Made by a program: the position numbers and the translations under genes
Part shown: positions 33,317-46,800 of the stretch, piece after piece
Numbering within the stretch: the first letter of the stretch is position 1
How the letters are laid out: every line of letters begins with the position of its first letter
Notes under the pieces: generated by a model
Databases searched by the model: none
What the model was told of the DNA's origin: nothing
Seen by the model: only the letters and a program-made list of their open reading frames with translations
Source of the DNA: Acanthaster planci
Taxonomy: Eukaryota > Echinodermata > Asteroidea > Valvatida > Acanthasteridae
Length of the DNA stretch: 64,000 nucleotides
Reading direction: 5' to 3'
Assembly (NCBI RefSeq): GCF_001949145.1
Contig: NW_019091400.1
Coordinates: 866,741-930,740 of the forward strand

Positions 33317-36300
33317 GTACAGGTCATAAAGAGTGTTCTGGGGTTTTTTTTTCTCATGGAATGGCTGAAGCGTGAACCTGTACAAGTACGGTACCTACAT
33401 GTATTTTGGTGAATGTTTTCTTAGTTGAAAAGGATTTTCATTGGTGTCAGTTAATATCGTTGTTTATCATAGACTATTATCCACAGTATTTTTCTTGTTT
33501 TCATCGTCAGTGTCCACCAGGAAACTTTGTTTACAGACTATCAATCCTTTCAGAATACACATTGTCCTGACCCAGCCATTTCAAAATTTAGAATGCTGTT
33601 GCTCTTGTTATAAAACATTTGCCATCAAGTTTTTTTTTGCAGCTGATGGTTAAGCATTTTGTTCAGCATTACTATCCAAATACAATGTACATGTATGTCA
33701 TAGAATTACTTGGGAACAGTTGGCCACATACTAGTTTATTAACCCTAACCTTCCCTAACCACACAGAACTGAACACTTGTAAAGTGTGTGAATTTGTGGC
33801 GCTGGGTACTGTACCCCTAAACTGCTTGTGCTTTAACATGGGTTCAGGCATACCCAAAATAAACAGAGTCCAACAGTTTATGTGCACAGTTTACCATATG
33901 GTGTTGGAATTTGTGTGAATGGGTATGGTTCCTAGTAAATCAATCTGGGGAGTTAGGGTTAACACAATTTGGGGTTTTGTTGGTGTTTTTTTATGTGAAC
34001 AGCCAGTCTTATTCTTTTATGTTAAAGCAACAGAAATATTATTAAGAAAAAAGTAAGAGCTTGTTTTGCATGTGTCAGTACATGTACCTGTATGTTAGTT
34101 CATGGATTTCACACGTGAGGAGGATTTGAGCCAAGCGCCTGTTTTTTCAAACAGAACAGCTGTAAAGATGTTTTGGGGTTACATGTACTTGTTAGAACTG
34201 TGGGCTGTTTGTGTTGTGTGCTCAGAATTAGAAAATTGTCCCCTCTTTACATTCTTAGCGCATGTAGGTCCTAGACAGTAACGTTGACTAGAACTCTTGC
34301 AAACATTTCTGACTGTAAAGCTGTGAACTACTTGGTACGATTTCACCCAGGCTTTAACTTTTCATTTGTGTAATACCTCAGTAAATGTAAAACACAGTAA
34401 TGACTAATGAGATTTTTTTTACCTTTTTTATATTGTTCATCATGGCTATCAGGTATACACATATTCTTTTATGTACATGTATTTTACTTTTGTCAGGACG
34501 ATATATCGGTTTTTTAAACCACTTTTAATAGCAAGGTGGAGATGCTAAAACAGTACAACGTGCATGTGATTTTGATTATTATAAATGTAGAAAATGCATT
34601 TGTCTTAAACGGAACTTTTAGTAGGGAAACTGGCAATCGGGCCTTACTTCAAAATTTCAGTAATAAATGGCATAACCTCAGTAGTTTCTGGGAAATACAT
34701 AAACTCATGACTGGAGATTTCACTGGTCCCTGATATTGCTTTCATTTTTCCTTAATTTCTGGCGATATTTGGTCACTGAGGTTTGTGGTCGTTTCCACGT
34801 TCTATTTATAGGATCTAGGTCCCCTTTTGTTGTTATGGGCCTTATGGGTCACACTTTTGATTGTTTCTTTGAGCAAAGTGTTTTACATCGGGTATCAAGG
34901 TGGAGCCAGCAACTTTCTTTCACCAAGCAAACCGTAAACACGCAAAGGATAAAGATAACATCCACCATACAGCAACTCTCGTTTGAGTTGGTTATTTACA
35001 ACAACCATGACTCCAAAAGTTTTAGTTGGTGTAAATCAACAAGAAGATAAAGTTGTTGGCAATGATTGTTAAAAGTTTACAGCTTCATCGTACTGAGAAA
35101 GTGCTTTTGTGTGTTGGAGTATTTTTTGCAACGGGCTTTACCACTTTTCATTTCTGTACTGCATCAGTGACTTTACATTCATAAAATACCTTAATTTGTG
35201 TGACCTCGGCAAAAAGCGTTTTTCAAAGGGAATGCTAAATGCAAATGAATTGTAACTTTGCCGGCGGCGTTGCGTGGCAAAAATTTGACCCTTTTCAAAA
35301 TTATCCATCCTTGTCAAGAGACCTCCACCATGACGCACGTCAGTACCCATTGGTAACTCCGATCAGAGCCTTGAATTTGGCCGACGCGTAAAAAAAGACA
35401 ACCGCTAGCGCATTTTGTCTTCATGTGGTCGACCGACGGAAGTATGCAGAAACATCACCCTTGGTTATTGTCGGCTTTACTCAAAATGAACACTTGCCAC
35501 ATTACGATTAATGAAAGACGATGTATACTCGCATTAAGTCTTCAGTGCTGATTTGGTGGTGTGAGAGATAAGTGAGATTTTCATACTTATTAATGTTTTG
35601 CTTTCGTATTGGCGGCCAGCAATGGCTTTCCACCCGTTGAGAGAGCAGACCCATCAAACTACCAAAAAGAGGCCAAAAGTTTGGGCACACTTATCTGAAT
35701 TGACTGAAAAAAAATACGTTTAAATAAAATGCAGTCCGAAAAACACCAATGTTTACCAACGAAGCCTGGATTTGGAATATGGCAAGGACTAGCCCACGGT
35801 CCTCGCACAAATCATGCTGTTTAGTCCTACCTCCATTTTTTTCCTTTTTTTTTTATACCGGGCCGGCACTTTACGGTCGATGCAGTGTCCCGTTAAAACC
35901 CTGCTGGTTACCCCTAAATCTACACATACATGCACTCTGCATGAACAGCGCATGTTTAGGGTTGTGTTTATTCGGGGACGGCACAACGCCCTCAATCTAC
36001 TGGTCATCATTGACCACAACAACATCGTGTTTGTATACCGCAATCATAATGAGTCGTGGTTGAGTGGGTCAGTGAGGACCACGCAGTATCGATTGGTTGG
36101 CAACCGATTGCCCATCCAAACAACTAGTGGTTGGTTCGAGCAAATCCCACTCAATTGATGACGTTTACAAATCGTTGCTGGATCCTTTGACTCAATTGAT
36201 CCTTAAACTTCACTGAATGGACGGGGGCTGGTTTTCCCGGCAAAGGGGGCGTTAGTCTTTCCAACGAATTTCCTGTTTTAAAGGCACTCGATCTGCTGCT

Positions 36301-38191
36301 TTTGGACCCACTACGAAGCCACCAGACAGCTCAGTTCAGAGTGTTTGATACGTTGCAGACAATGAATGTGTGGGATGTTTGCGCTTCAGGATAATTCCAG
36401 GTTATGACCCAACCAACAACTCTGATAATCCACACTATCCGATTGGCTCATCAAACAAATTTTGGGTGTCAGAAGTTCGTGAAGTGTTCAAGTTGATACT
36501 GACCATCGTGAGTATTTCGATATCAGTGCACGCAGCCGCGGCACCGGTGGCCGGCGAGACACATCCCCACGTGAGCTCTTGTGCTGCCCCGTTGAAGCCG
36601 ACACAGCAAAGCTCAACCAACTGACTCCTGGAGATGGAGAAACCTGTTATGCCGCTGACATGTATGCTGGCTTAGTGCATAATACGACATGTACTCATCG
36701 TGACATCAGTGGATATACATGTAACTGTTGATCGACATTGTCGTTGTCGAGGGTGTCGATACTACTTTACTACTGGAGGTGATAGCTTGATCGTACACAA
36801 TTAAAATCACAAACCTCGTGTCGTAATTACTCGGACCTATGCCGGAATAACATGTGTACAACAGACCGGCTTGAGACTTCCACATCAACAGGATGATTTT
36901 AAGAAAGCACTGGCGGTTTGTGCTCAGGTAAAAGCGACCAGAATTAATCACCATGACTACCAACCCAAAAGGTACGCAATATAATACCATTGAAGATTTC
37001 AGGTCATCGTTATTGTTCATTTAACTATTATTCTTCATTCATGGGAAAAAAACCCGAGTACCGCCGCACAGGTTCTTACGAAATTATCACAGGTGTAAAG
37101 TAGCATGTACATGCATTGTGATATGTCGGCAATTTTGCCACGAAAGATTGAATACGAAGTTGGAATAAGCCTCAGCTTGCAGCTTGTAATAAACGGTATT
37201 ACAGAAGACATAAGCCTATTCATTAGCAGCGGGTAGATTTGAATTAGTGAGATACATGTCGGGGGCTTGTTAGATTTTTTTTCCGTCACAAGTGAATCTG
37301 TACTCATTATTTTTGTCCATACACTATGGCGAATTTTCAAACTCATAACATTATTGTCACTGATTTCCTCATTTTATTGTTTGAGTTCTGCAAGGCAGTT
37401 GGTTCCAGCTTATTCTTTGGAGCCGAAAATGGAAGGAAACAATTTTGGAGTTCATGCGGTTCTGTATAGCATGTCTTAAAAATCACGTCAACAAAACACG
37501 GGATCCGAATGAAGCTTCATGAACCTCGTCCCGAATTTTCTTTGTAATTATGATTATTTTCTTACAGAATATACGGATCCAGCTCCCCTCTGCGGACTGC
37601 CTAAAGGAAATTCATTTGCATGTTAACACACGTTTTGCTTTTAGGCTCTAAATTTAAAGAATGAAGCTTTTAGGCCTTCAATAATAACAAGCTGCGTGGT
37701 GTGAATAAAATCAGTTCTTGTATTCGAAATAAATTTCTAAATAATATGCATCTTTTCGTGATATCAAAATGGTGAGTAAAATTCCAGAAAAGCGGTTCAC
37801 TGGTAATAAATTATGGGTTCGATCAGGCGGGGAGGTGTTTACAAGTACCATACAGACGTTATCCGGTATTTTGGAGTCTCATGAAACTAGACAGTATAGG
37901 TGGTACACCCATGCAAAGTTTACCATAAACAAAGCTCTTTAAATTATGTTTATAACTACGTGTCAATGACATTTGACAATATTTTACCGTCACCTCATTG
38001 TCAATAAAAAAGTGCTCACAGCTTCCATTTTTACGACTTCCGTGTGAAAAGAGTGCATGAACATGAATTGAAAGAGTGAAATAAAACTCCGACGTAGCCA
38101 TTTGCTTCTCGTTGCTAGGCAACCAAGGCTAGGGGATTGAATAAAATTCTGACCCGCTAATTCATGTAATTTTCCGTGATACGACTTTTTA

Positions 38192-38276
38192 ATGGAAACT
38201 GCTTCAATGGGGTGTCAAGGAAAGGGAAAAGTGCAAAAGATACACGCCGATCGAAATATTGGTATTTGGCAGGTCA
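38192..38276 (+). other. Possible first coding exon of the ankyrin gene
   Basis: ATG at 38192 opens METASMGCQGKGKVQKIHAD and reaches possible donors at about 38262 (G|gtattt, phase 1) or after TGGCAG at 38273 (phase 0). The phase-1 choice would join exon 40754 in frame. There is no homology support. Confidence 0.2.
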
Positions 38277-38820
38277 GAATGCTGTGTCTTACATTACTGT
38301 TGACACACAATAATGTGGGAAAGGTACATCGGCAGCTTTCTTGCCCAGCCATGATGATGCAGGCCTATGCTTCAGAATGCATCCAGAGTAGAATAGATAG
38401 CGTTTGGAGCGAGGGGCTTAACAGTAGGGCATTGTCGCTACAATAATAGGCTCATGAATTTGCGACATTATAACGAAGGGCGCTTTCAGCGGCTCTATGA
38501 GAGCTTCTGCTTTCCCGTAACCAGAAGGCCATTACAATTCACGTCATGGTCAGTCTGCGTCGAGTGAATAGCCGTGCACAAACTGCCATGGGTCATTTAG
38601 ACCTAGCCCTGGATGCATCTAGGCCTGTATGCTCTGCCGTTTACGGTTACTACGGGAAAATCACACATGGGAATCCTTATGAGTGAACGGCTTTGTCACC
38701 AAACATCGGTGGCTGATCTAGGTGTTTGAATGAGACAATCTACCTGCTTGCCTCCTACACCAACAACATACTCTTAGTTAACTGAATGTAGTATATTGAT
38801 CTCTTCCTTTTTTCTCAATC

Positions 38821-39001
38821 TGAAGCGAGACATGGGACGGAGAGCACCCCCTACCTTTGTCTTGGTAATTTTTGATCGGAATCTCAGGAATTCTTTACAG
38901 ATATCTAGGGGGATGTGTTTAATAAATAACAATATTTTAGCGTGTGTATAGGGATTGGACAAGTGTGTGTGGGGGGGATACCCCTCTGTCCCATATCTTG
39001 C
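38821..39001 (+). repeat. Dispersed repeat, copy 2
   Basis: About 181 bp, homologous to 14854-15030 in the same orientation. Both carry GATCGGAATCTCAGGAATTC and end at a shared CATATCTTGC. Confidence 0.8.
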
Positions 39002-40753
39002 TGCGTATATTTATTATCGGTAGATATTTATTATCGGTAAATGGCCGTCCAGTTTCTAGTGATGATACACTTTGAACTGAAGGTCTATAAGTAATTAAAA
39101 GTATCAAATACATATCATTCAAACAGAAAATGTTTGCTTCTTTTCAACCCACAGTTAATATAGGGTAGGCCTATAAATTTGATTTATTCAGAAGAATCTA
39201 CCAAGAAAGCGTTTTTTTTAAATTGCTATTGACAAAATACATAAATGCATAACTTATTCAGGATATTTGCAGGATTTTAAGGGTACAGGCCGAGACCCTA
39301 GTTAATTATAATTTCTTGTAACGCTTAAATTATTCACACAAAACATACGCCTCTCCACAGATTAATGACCCTAATTAGTAGGTTTTCTCTGGAGTGAATC
39401 GGCTGCCAATGAGAAGGCAGGCTTCACCGGAAGGTGTTGTATTTATGGCAGTATTGTGTTGTCATGACAACTGGTTTTGGCGCCATTCGCACAATCATTG
39501 TACATGCATGGTTGCTTTCTGATCTGTTCAATGACGTCTGGTTTCAGAAGTGAATGTCAAATAAACCCTTGACGATGAAATACTTGTACACGATTGATAT
39601 GTATTTGTTGACAATGACATGTAGGCTAGGGTGAAAGTGTTGTTCATCCGTGGTTAAAGGCCTGAGAATCTGAAAGACGTCCGTTGTACTGTGCTGTGGT
39701 TAACGATCCCGGGAATAGCCCCGTGGATGAAAAAAAAAGACGGTGACATGTTTAGTTTCAGATGTAAGAGGGACATCACTTTGTGTGAAAAGATGTCATA
39801 GGCCTAAAACCTGTCTACATAAAACAGTGCAAGGTCGGATTCCAACCTGGGTCCTGGCTGGGGATGAAAGGCGAGGAAACTGTAACAGATTCAGGGGGGG
39901 GCAGTTGTGAGACCACCAGGCATCGGCCATTAATAAAAAAATAGGCCGATTCATTAAGCCCCTCTCCATTACAATGTATAAGACCTGCAAAAAGTGTGTG
40001 TATGGGTGTGTGTGGAGGGGGGAACTACTCCCCCTAGTCGTGTGTGTGGGGGGCACTGGTCCCCCCCCCGTTTCCGCCACCAGGGGACTTGACTTGATTC
40101 AGTGGTACAGTCGCCCCAGTCTCCAGCCCAAATACACTGCTAACACTCCAAACAAACTGGATTCATTCCCTTGGCTTCTTGCTCACACATGCAAGTCTTA
40201 GTCCTGGACCCCCCCCAATCGCATGGAAGACGCAACTCCGCATTTTCAATGATCGGCACTCAGGCCCAATATTTCTTTCTGGCCCTTTGTGTGTACGAAT
40301 CATAAAACAAGTCAGAACAAAACTAATCCCACTGCACATACATTCACGCCGTCAACATGTACTGCATAATTTAATACCAGCTTTTGATTTTCGAACTATA
40401 GATCAAATTTATGACTTTGGTGACCGTGACGCTCTTGTCAAAGCATCGTATAAGTAATCAACTATAAAGTGGCATCCAAATAAAGTAATGTACAGCTACG
40501 TGTAGGTCTTGGTCTTTGCCCTTAAGATACACGTAGACAAACTGATAACAGACGTGGCCGTATCTCTGGGCGTCTGTTTTGGACACGGCTTGATATATCA
40601 GTTAATTGTGTCTGTAGATTAGGACCTATAAATGCACATTTTTTATGTTGACGTATACAAGTATTTGATCTTACGTTGCATTTTTTAACAGACCGTCAAG
40701 AGTATTCAGCTTAATTTTGAAACGCTTGGACAATTTTGTGAACTTTTATTCAG

Positions 40754-40875
40754 GAAACTCGGACCGGGTTTGCGCCCAATGCGGGAAGAATACCGCCAAG
40801 TTCTACAGCCTCCAAGGCAACGACAGGACGCTGTTCTGTTCATCGGAATGTCACCAGGCATTCAACGAAACAAAT
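40754..40875 (+). CDS. Ankyrin gene exon with zinc finger
   Basis: Acceptor tttattcag, donor gtaaga, phase 1-0. It encodes CAQCGKNTAKFYSLQGND and LFCSSECHQAFNETN. An alternative acceptor 44 bp upstream (tattcag ending at 40709) cannot be excluded. Confidence 0.75.
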
Positions 40876-43800
40876 GTAAGATTCCAAAATTATAGCATGC
40901 ACCAAAAATCCTTCTCGCATTCCCAAGTACAGGATAAGCGTAACGCCTGTTTGTGCGAGAGTTGGGACCAACTGAAGCATGTTTAGGACTTACATATACC
41001 AAGATGAAGTTAATTTCACAGCTATTTCAAAAAGATGTCATCAACGTATTTTGAGGACGACATGTTCGTTGCTGGTTCCATATTGCTCTTCTGGCGGGTT
41101 AGTGTGTAAGTTTGCTGCAGATCATTCGCTGATAAACGCCGTAGGGTCCAGTACCCGCCCCTCAAAATTTCTACCGTTTCGTTAAGAATTAGGCCAACTG
41201 CCTATTTAAACGCACATTTATGCAGTTTAGAGCCCCGTGACACGACGATATTATTGGGAGACACGTAAGCAGATGTTCGCTGTTTTCCTACTTACCTTTT
41301 CCTATAATCCATACTTTACGTGTCTTTGTGTAAGCCAACGAATTAACAGTAAAAATCCTTCCGACCAGCTATTTCTTTTCCATATGAATGTATGTCTCTG
41401 GATGTTTTTGCTGTGCAGTCTGATTCGAGCAATCCCCTTCTCATTGAACTGGACGAGAACAGCGGTGAGCACAAAGAAAATGAAACAGAGGTGAGGTAAT
41501 TGGGTTTACACCATCCCCAGCCATCGCAATGAACTAATTTAAGGGCATGGCTCTGTTTATTAAAAAAAAGAATCTGCACGGTAATTTATAGGATGGATTA
41601 AAAAAACTAATATGCAACCACCTGTGGGAACAATAATACGTGTAGGCTAAGTTATTTTCTTGCCACCGGCAACTCTAGGTTAACGAAGTCTTCAGCGCTT
41701 GCCATCGTGGGGATGACAACCTCCAGAAGCTGCAAACCCAGTTCCAACTGTACGGCGAAAACCCCAACCAGATGAACGCCAAGGGCCAGACCCTGCTGAC
41801 CTACGCCATCGCCAAGGGAGACGTCAAGACGCTAGACCTGCTGCTATTGGCCGGCGCCGAAATCGACGCGCATGATGACAACGGCGATACGGCGCTGATG
41901 GTTGCCGCACAACTTGAATCTGAAGTGAAGGTAGGCGTTCCACGTGCAAGCTGACAGTTGCGCCAAACAGAATTAAAGAAAGACAGGGATTGGAATAGTT
42001 TCTAGAACAACAAGTTTATCTGCACGTAATTCCTGGGCCCTGTTCGAGACACTTGACTGTACTGCTGGGGATGACTCTCGCGTCTATGTAAGCCGCTATA
42101 GACTGTAGCCATACAATTTTTCAGGAGTTACCGTGAATCTTGTTCTGCCGTAGAAAGGTTGCTCAGTGGTGCATAAATGGTTGCTATTTTCTAAACTGTG
42201 AACATTTGTTCAAAACATAAATGATTTCAGTGTTCCCTTATCGTTGTCTTTTGTGTTATTCCAATTTCTGGCAGGTTGAGTTCCTTTTAAAGAAAGGAGC
42301 ACCTACCGACATTACCGACTGGGAAGGGAGAACAGCATTACACAGAACGGAGCAAAACAAGGTAAAACTTAATCACCGATTCTTCTTGTAATTCTCGCCA
42401 CATTTTATGTACTTATATGTCATTTGAAAGCACTGGTTATACATTCCAAATCAGTCCAATTTTTATTCTTTGAGTGCAGATGTTTCTACATAGAAATTGT
42501 GTCTGTGATCTTTCCTCTTAAATGCGTGAAGGGGATATATAGTGCTGCCTGATTTAAAGTGTAGTTGCTTTCAGTAAATTTCTCTTCTTTCAATGAGTAA
42601 AAAGTCGTTCAGTTATTTGCTTTTGACCAGATCCTGACTTCAAGTTGTGATATTCCATATCTCTGTGACCTCTCATTCAGACCATAAAGTGTGCAAAATT
42701 GCTAATCGACAAGGATCCTTCGCTGGTTCACAAGACGAACAAGCACAAACAGACTGTATTGCACCTGGTTGCCGGCGAGGTCAGTCGTATACATGTACAA
42801 CAATATTTTTACTGTGGTTGATTTCTGCCTAAGACCAGTTACTTGCTTTTTCGTTTTGAGATCAGGACAAACTCATTGCAATAGAATGTTGTATTAGACA
42901 AAGCAAACTTTCAGATTGTAGCAAAAAACAAACGGTGCACATAGCTCAACATTTCCAAGCAATTTGGGTCAAAGAAAAGGATTTTAAAAGATTGAAAGTT
43001 GTTTTTTGTTTCAAGGAGAAAGAAGCAACATTTCAACATTGCAATTTCTAAAGCTAAATCCAGTTTGTAACCTGTTTTATTCAAAAACACCCTGTTTATT
43101 TCTCTTTGAGTTTGGTATTTCAGCCGCCAAGTAATTTAAGATTACCTGTTAATCTTTGTAGGGAAATGATGAGCTTATAAAATACCTATTGGACTGCGAG
43201 TCTAAGATAAACGAGCTAGACAACTTGGGCCGCACCCCGCTACACTGGGCCATCATCCAAGGAATGGTAGGTATACAAACCACACTCTGTAACGTTGTAC
43301 TGATATGTCCACGGATTTGGGCTTGTGGAAGATGAACCGCTTCTGAAGTGAACTTACAATGGTTTACCTCTTGTATAAAGAGAATTTGCAAGCAAATCCA
43401 ATTTGTGCGGTCTCAATCATATCGTACTCTCCTTGTCTTGTTTCGAGACATTATATTGATTCCTCTGATGTTTGGTCAAAATATGTTTATTTTGTTCTGG
43501 TGTAGAAAAGCAGCGTGGAGATCCTTCTGGAGAATGGAGGCGGGAAAGCCATCGACGTGCAGGACAAGTTTGGTTTCTATCCGATCCACTGCGCTGTGCA
43601 GGTCAACAGACCAGACATTGTACGACTGCTCGTCCACAAGGTAGGACAGGCACCATCTTGGTCGCGTTCCTCGAATGCATAAAGAGTATTCGTTTGAAGT
43701 AGCCACAGCATGTTCAATAATGGTATCACTGTACCTGCCTAAGTTGGTATGTCAGCCTCATCTAATTACATGTACTGTTTACTGCCCCTTCTTTTGACAG

Positions 43801-46800
43801 GACTGTAATCTCAGTGCAGTAGACTTCGCTGGTAGGACGCCTTTTGTCTATGCTGCCTCCCAGGGTTACCAAGAAATATGTGAAATCCTATTAGAGAAGC
43901 AAGTGGAAATGAACGCATCCGACGGAGATGTAAGCTAATAAATTGTTTCAGCTAGGTTTTGTTGGTATACAGCTATAGTGATTATTAGATTCCATCATCA
44001 TTTTGACCTAAATCTGGTTACTTCATTAAAAATTCACCCTAATATACAGACGTCTCTACAGGCCGATGAACGCATTCTTACTTGACAGGTTGAATGTGGC
44101 GACTTTTGGGTAAGGTCACTTGATACGCTGTGATTGGTTTCCAAACAATGACATTGCAGGGGGAGATCTGTCCTCTACAGTGTGTGTTTTCGGCCAGCGC
44201 TTCCCGCATTCATGAGGATCGGCTGGTCATAACTCTTCTCTGAAAGGACAGTTTGTGTCTTTCGTTTTAAAGACACACATTGTACATGCTGGAAGTGTTG
44301 TGCTTTTTTCTTATAGCGTAATTACATATATTAATCATGCAGTACTCAGTGTACCATGCATTCTCTCAACGACCATTAGGGGCTCACAGCATTGCATTTT
44401 GCCGCTTCAAGAGGCGACAGCGCCCTCTGCCAGCTGCTGCTCAAGCAGGGTGCAAGTGTGGATCCTACCAACAGGAAACACGAGACTCCTCTTCACCTTG
44501 CTACAGCAAGTGAACGCAAAGATGTTGTGGGTATCCTCATGCAAAAAGGGTCAAAAGGTGTTTCCATGAAGGATGAAGATGACAGGTATGTTCTTATTTA
44601 CATACAAGTTTTGAGGCAAAGACAGTTGAGAGATACAAATCCACGCTAGGTCCTATATTTTCCATCCTTCAAGGTAAATTTCATGCTTCTCAAGTTACTC
44701 TTCGGTAATTGCGTTGCAGGCCCCCAATCTTGCATTTTAGTGATTGGATGCAATTTGTGCCGTATGATTGGGACTTAATGATAGTTTTGGTTTGTTCTCT
44801 CTATTCGAAGCCTTTAAAAATATATTTAAAACAAACGAGGTGATCTAGCATTTCATTTTTGATTGTTATTACTGTTTGCATAATATTTCTGCTGCAGAAC
44901 ACCTATTCAGCAGGCAGCCGAGAGTGATTATCTAGATATTCTCAAAATCCTAGTCGAGTATGTCGGAACACCATCGCAACAGGACAAAGAAAACAAGGAG
45001 AAACCGAATGACAGGTAAACGTCAGTATGTCACCAAAAGGCGTATCATATATTCATTGATGGAATAAAGTCATTGTAAAAAATTGCCAAATTATGCATAA
45101 ATGATTTCCGTTCTTTGCACACTTAAAGAGAAGTTTTTAATGGGCATAGGTTTATTTGAGTCAACATTTTATTTTCAACAGCACTATTCCAAATTCTTTC
45201 AAATGTTTTCCTTAAATTTTTAAAGGTTAGTTTTATAATTTGCTGATTTTTTTAATCCTTTTCCACCGCTTGTTTTGTCACAGGAAAGACAATGCTGAGC
45301 ATGTGCTCGACATGCGAGACAGCGAGAACCACACGGCACTATACCTGGCGGCCTCACGCGAGTACAAAGAATGCTGCGAGGTCCTTCTGGGGAAAGGCGC
45401 CGCTGTGGACGAGGAGAGCCGACCGCACCTCCTGGCCATGGGACTCATCGAGGAGGCCAAGGAGGAGGCGCCAGAGGCTCCAGCCGAGGTGGCACAGGAG
45501 GCCGAGGAAGATGGGAGCACCCTGACGACGAAGGAGAGGTACGCCCCCAGCGTCAGCCCGCCGACAGAGGAACCTCCCATTGAATTGTGTAAGAGCTTGG
45601 TGTTGCTGCAACCTTTGTACATGTACTTGTATAGCGAAGCCCCTGTATTCATCAATCTAGGCCACTTTTATTAACATGCCTGTCTTCTTCACACAGTGCT
45701 TGTAATATTCACCTCATTTCGTTTGTTAGATGATAGATGGTTGATTTGAGTGTAACGTTTGGTGGGGAGTAGCCACATAGGCCGCTGCTTACTGCTCGAG
45801 TATTCCAACAGTTTACAAAAATTGAACAGGTTGCAAGGTGTTTCTTTTTTAGTACCGTACTCATCTTGCAAAATGTGCCTGGTTGTATGATTACAGTAAG
45901 AACATTTAGCACATATAACCAGAGAGAGCATCTTCTCAGTTCTTAACGCATTGATTATTTTTTTAGCTATTACGTGTGTGGCATTTTGAAGCCTAATTGT
46001 CGCCGAATCCATAAATATTCAATTTTCGTAATGTAGGAATTGATCGAGATGTTCAAGTTGCGTCGTAAATTTCTGTTGTTTTGGTGGTTTATTGTTTGTT
46101 AAATTCACAGCAATAAGCTAAGGAGTAACTAATTCAATTTTCGATGTTAAAAAAGTGCACTTTTCAATACACTTAATCCCAGAAGTTTTCATACATTGAA
46201 GAAACGTGTAAAGATGTACCTAAAAATGTGTCTGAGAAAAAGTCATCGCCTGTATGCGTTTCTGCCTGACTCGTGCCTATAGGTATAAATTAAATTATTG
46301 ACAAATACATGTTTACACCCGTATGATTTGTTAAGATAGGCTGATTGCTACATTGTTTGATCGACAGCTCCCGTGACAGACAGGGAGGTAGTGGCCAACA
46401 CTTCCCGTCACATCCAGGATGATGTCATGTCAACAAAGTCCAGTAAGAGCTTCCGGAAGTCCGGCAGCAAGCTGGACAGTTGGGCCAAATTCATTGAGAA
46501 GAAGAAACTCAACAAGGACAACATGATTCAGACGTACGTATACGCCTACATGCCCAGTCATATCAGATGCAGTGGCAAATTAGAATAATGCTTTTAAAAG
46601 TGTCTCCTCGGTGATGGCAGAAAAGGAAGCAGACGTGACACACACTTGTGAAGTTATTAAGCATTTCTGGCGAAAGAAACCTAGGATTCCTCGAAAGCAC
46701 CCTAGGCTCTGTAGCTTGTTTGAAGAAAACTGTGTAGACAGGAGAAGCAGCAACAATTTCAAGGTGGCAGGAAAATCAAGAAGACTATTCTGGGTAAAAC

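Larger units (their letters stand above)
31494..40753. other. DEPDC1 3' UTR and intergenic region
   Basis: About 9 kb without a supported coding exon. It is A+T-rich up to about 35 kb, then mixed. It contains repeat copy 2 (38821-39001) and a possible first exon of the ankyrin gene near 38192. Open frames at 35749-36158 and 36370-36624 lack splice context and protein character. Confidence 0.6.

Noticed and set aside
35749-36158. Overlapping open frames before the ankyrin gene
   Set aside because: Low protein character and no splice sites giving a consistent reading.
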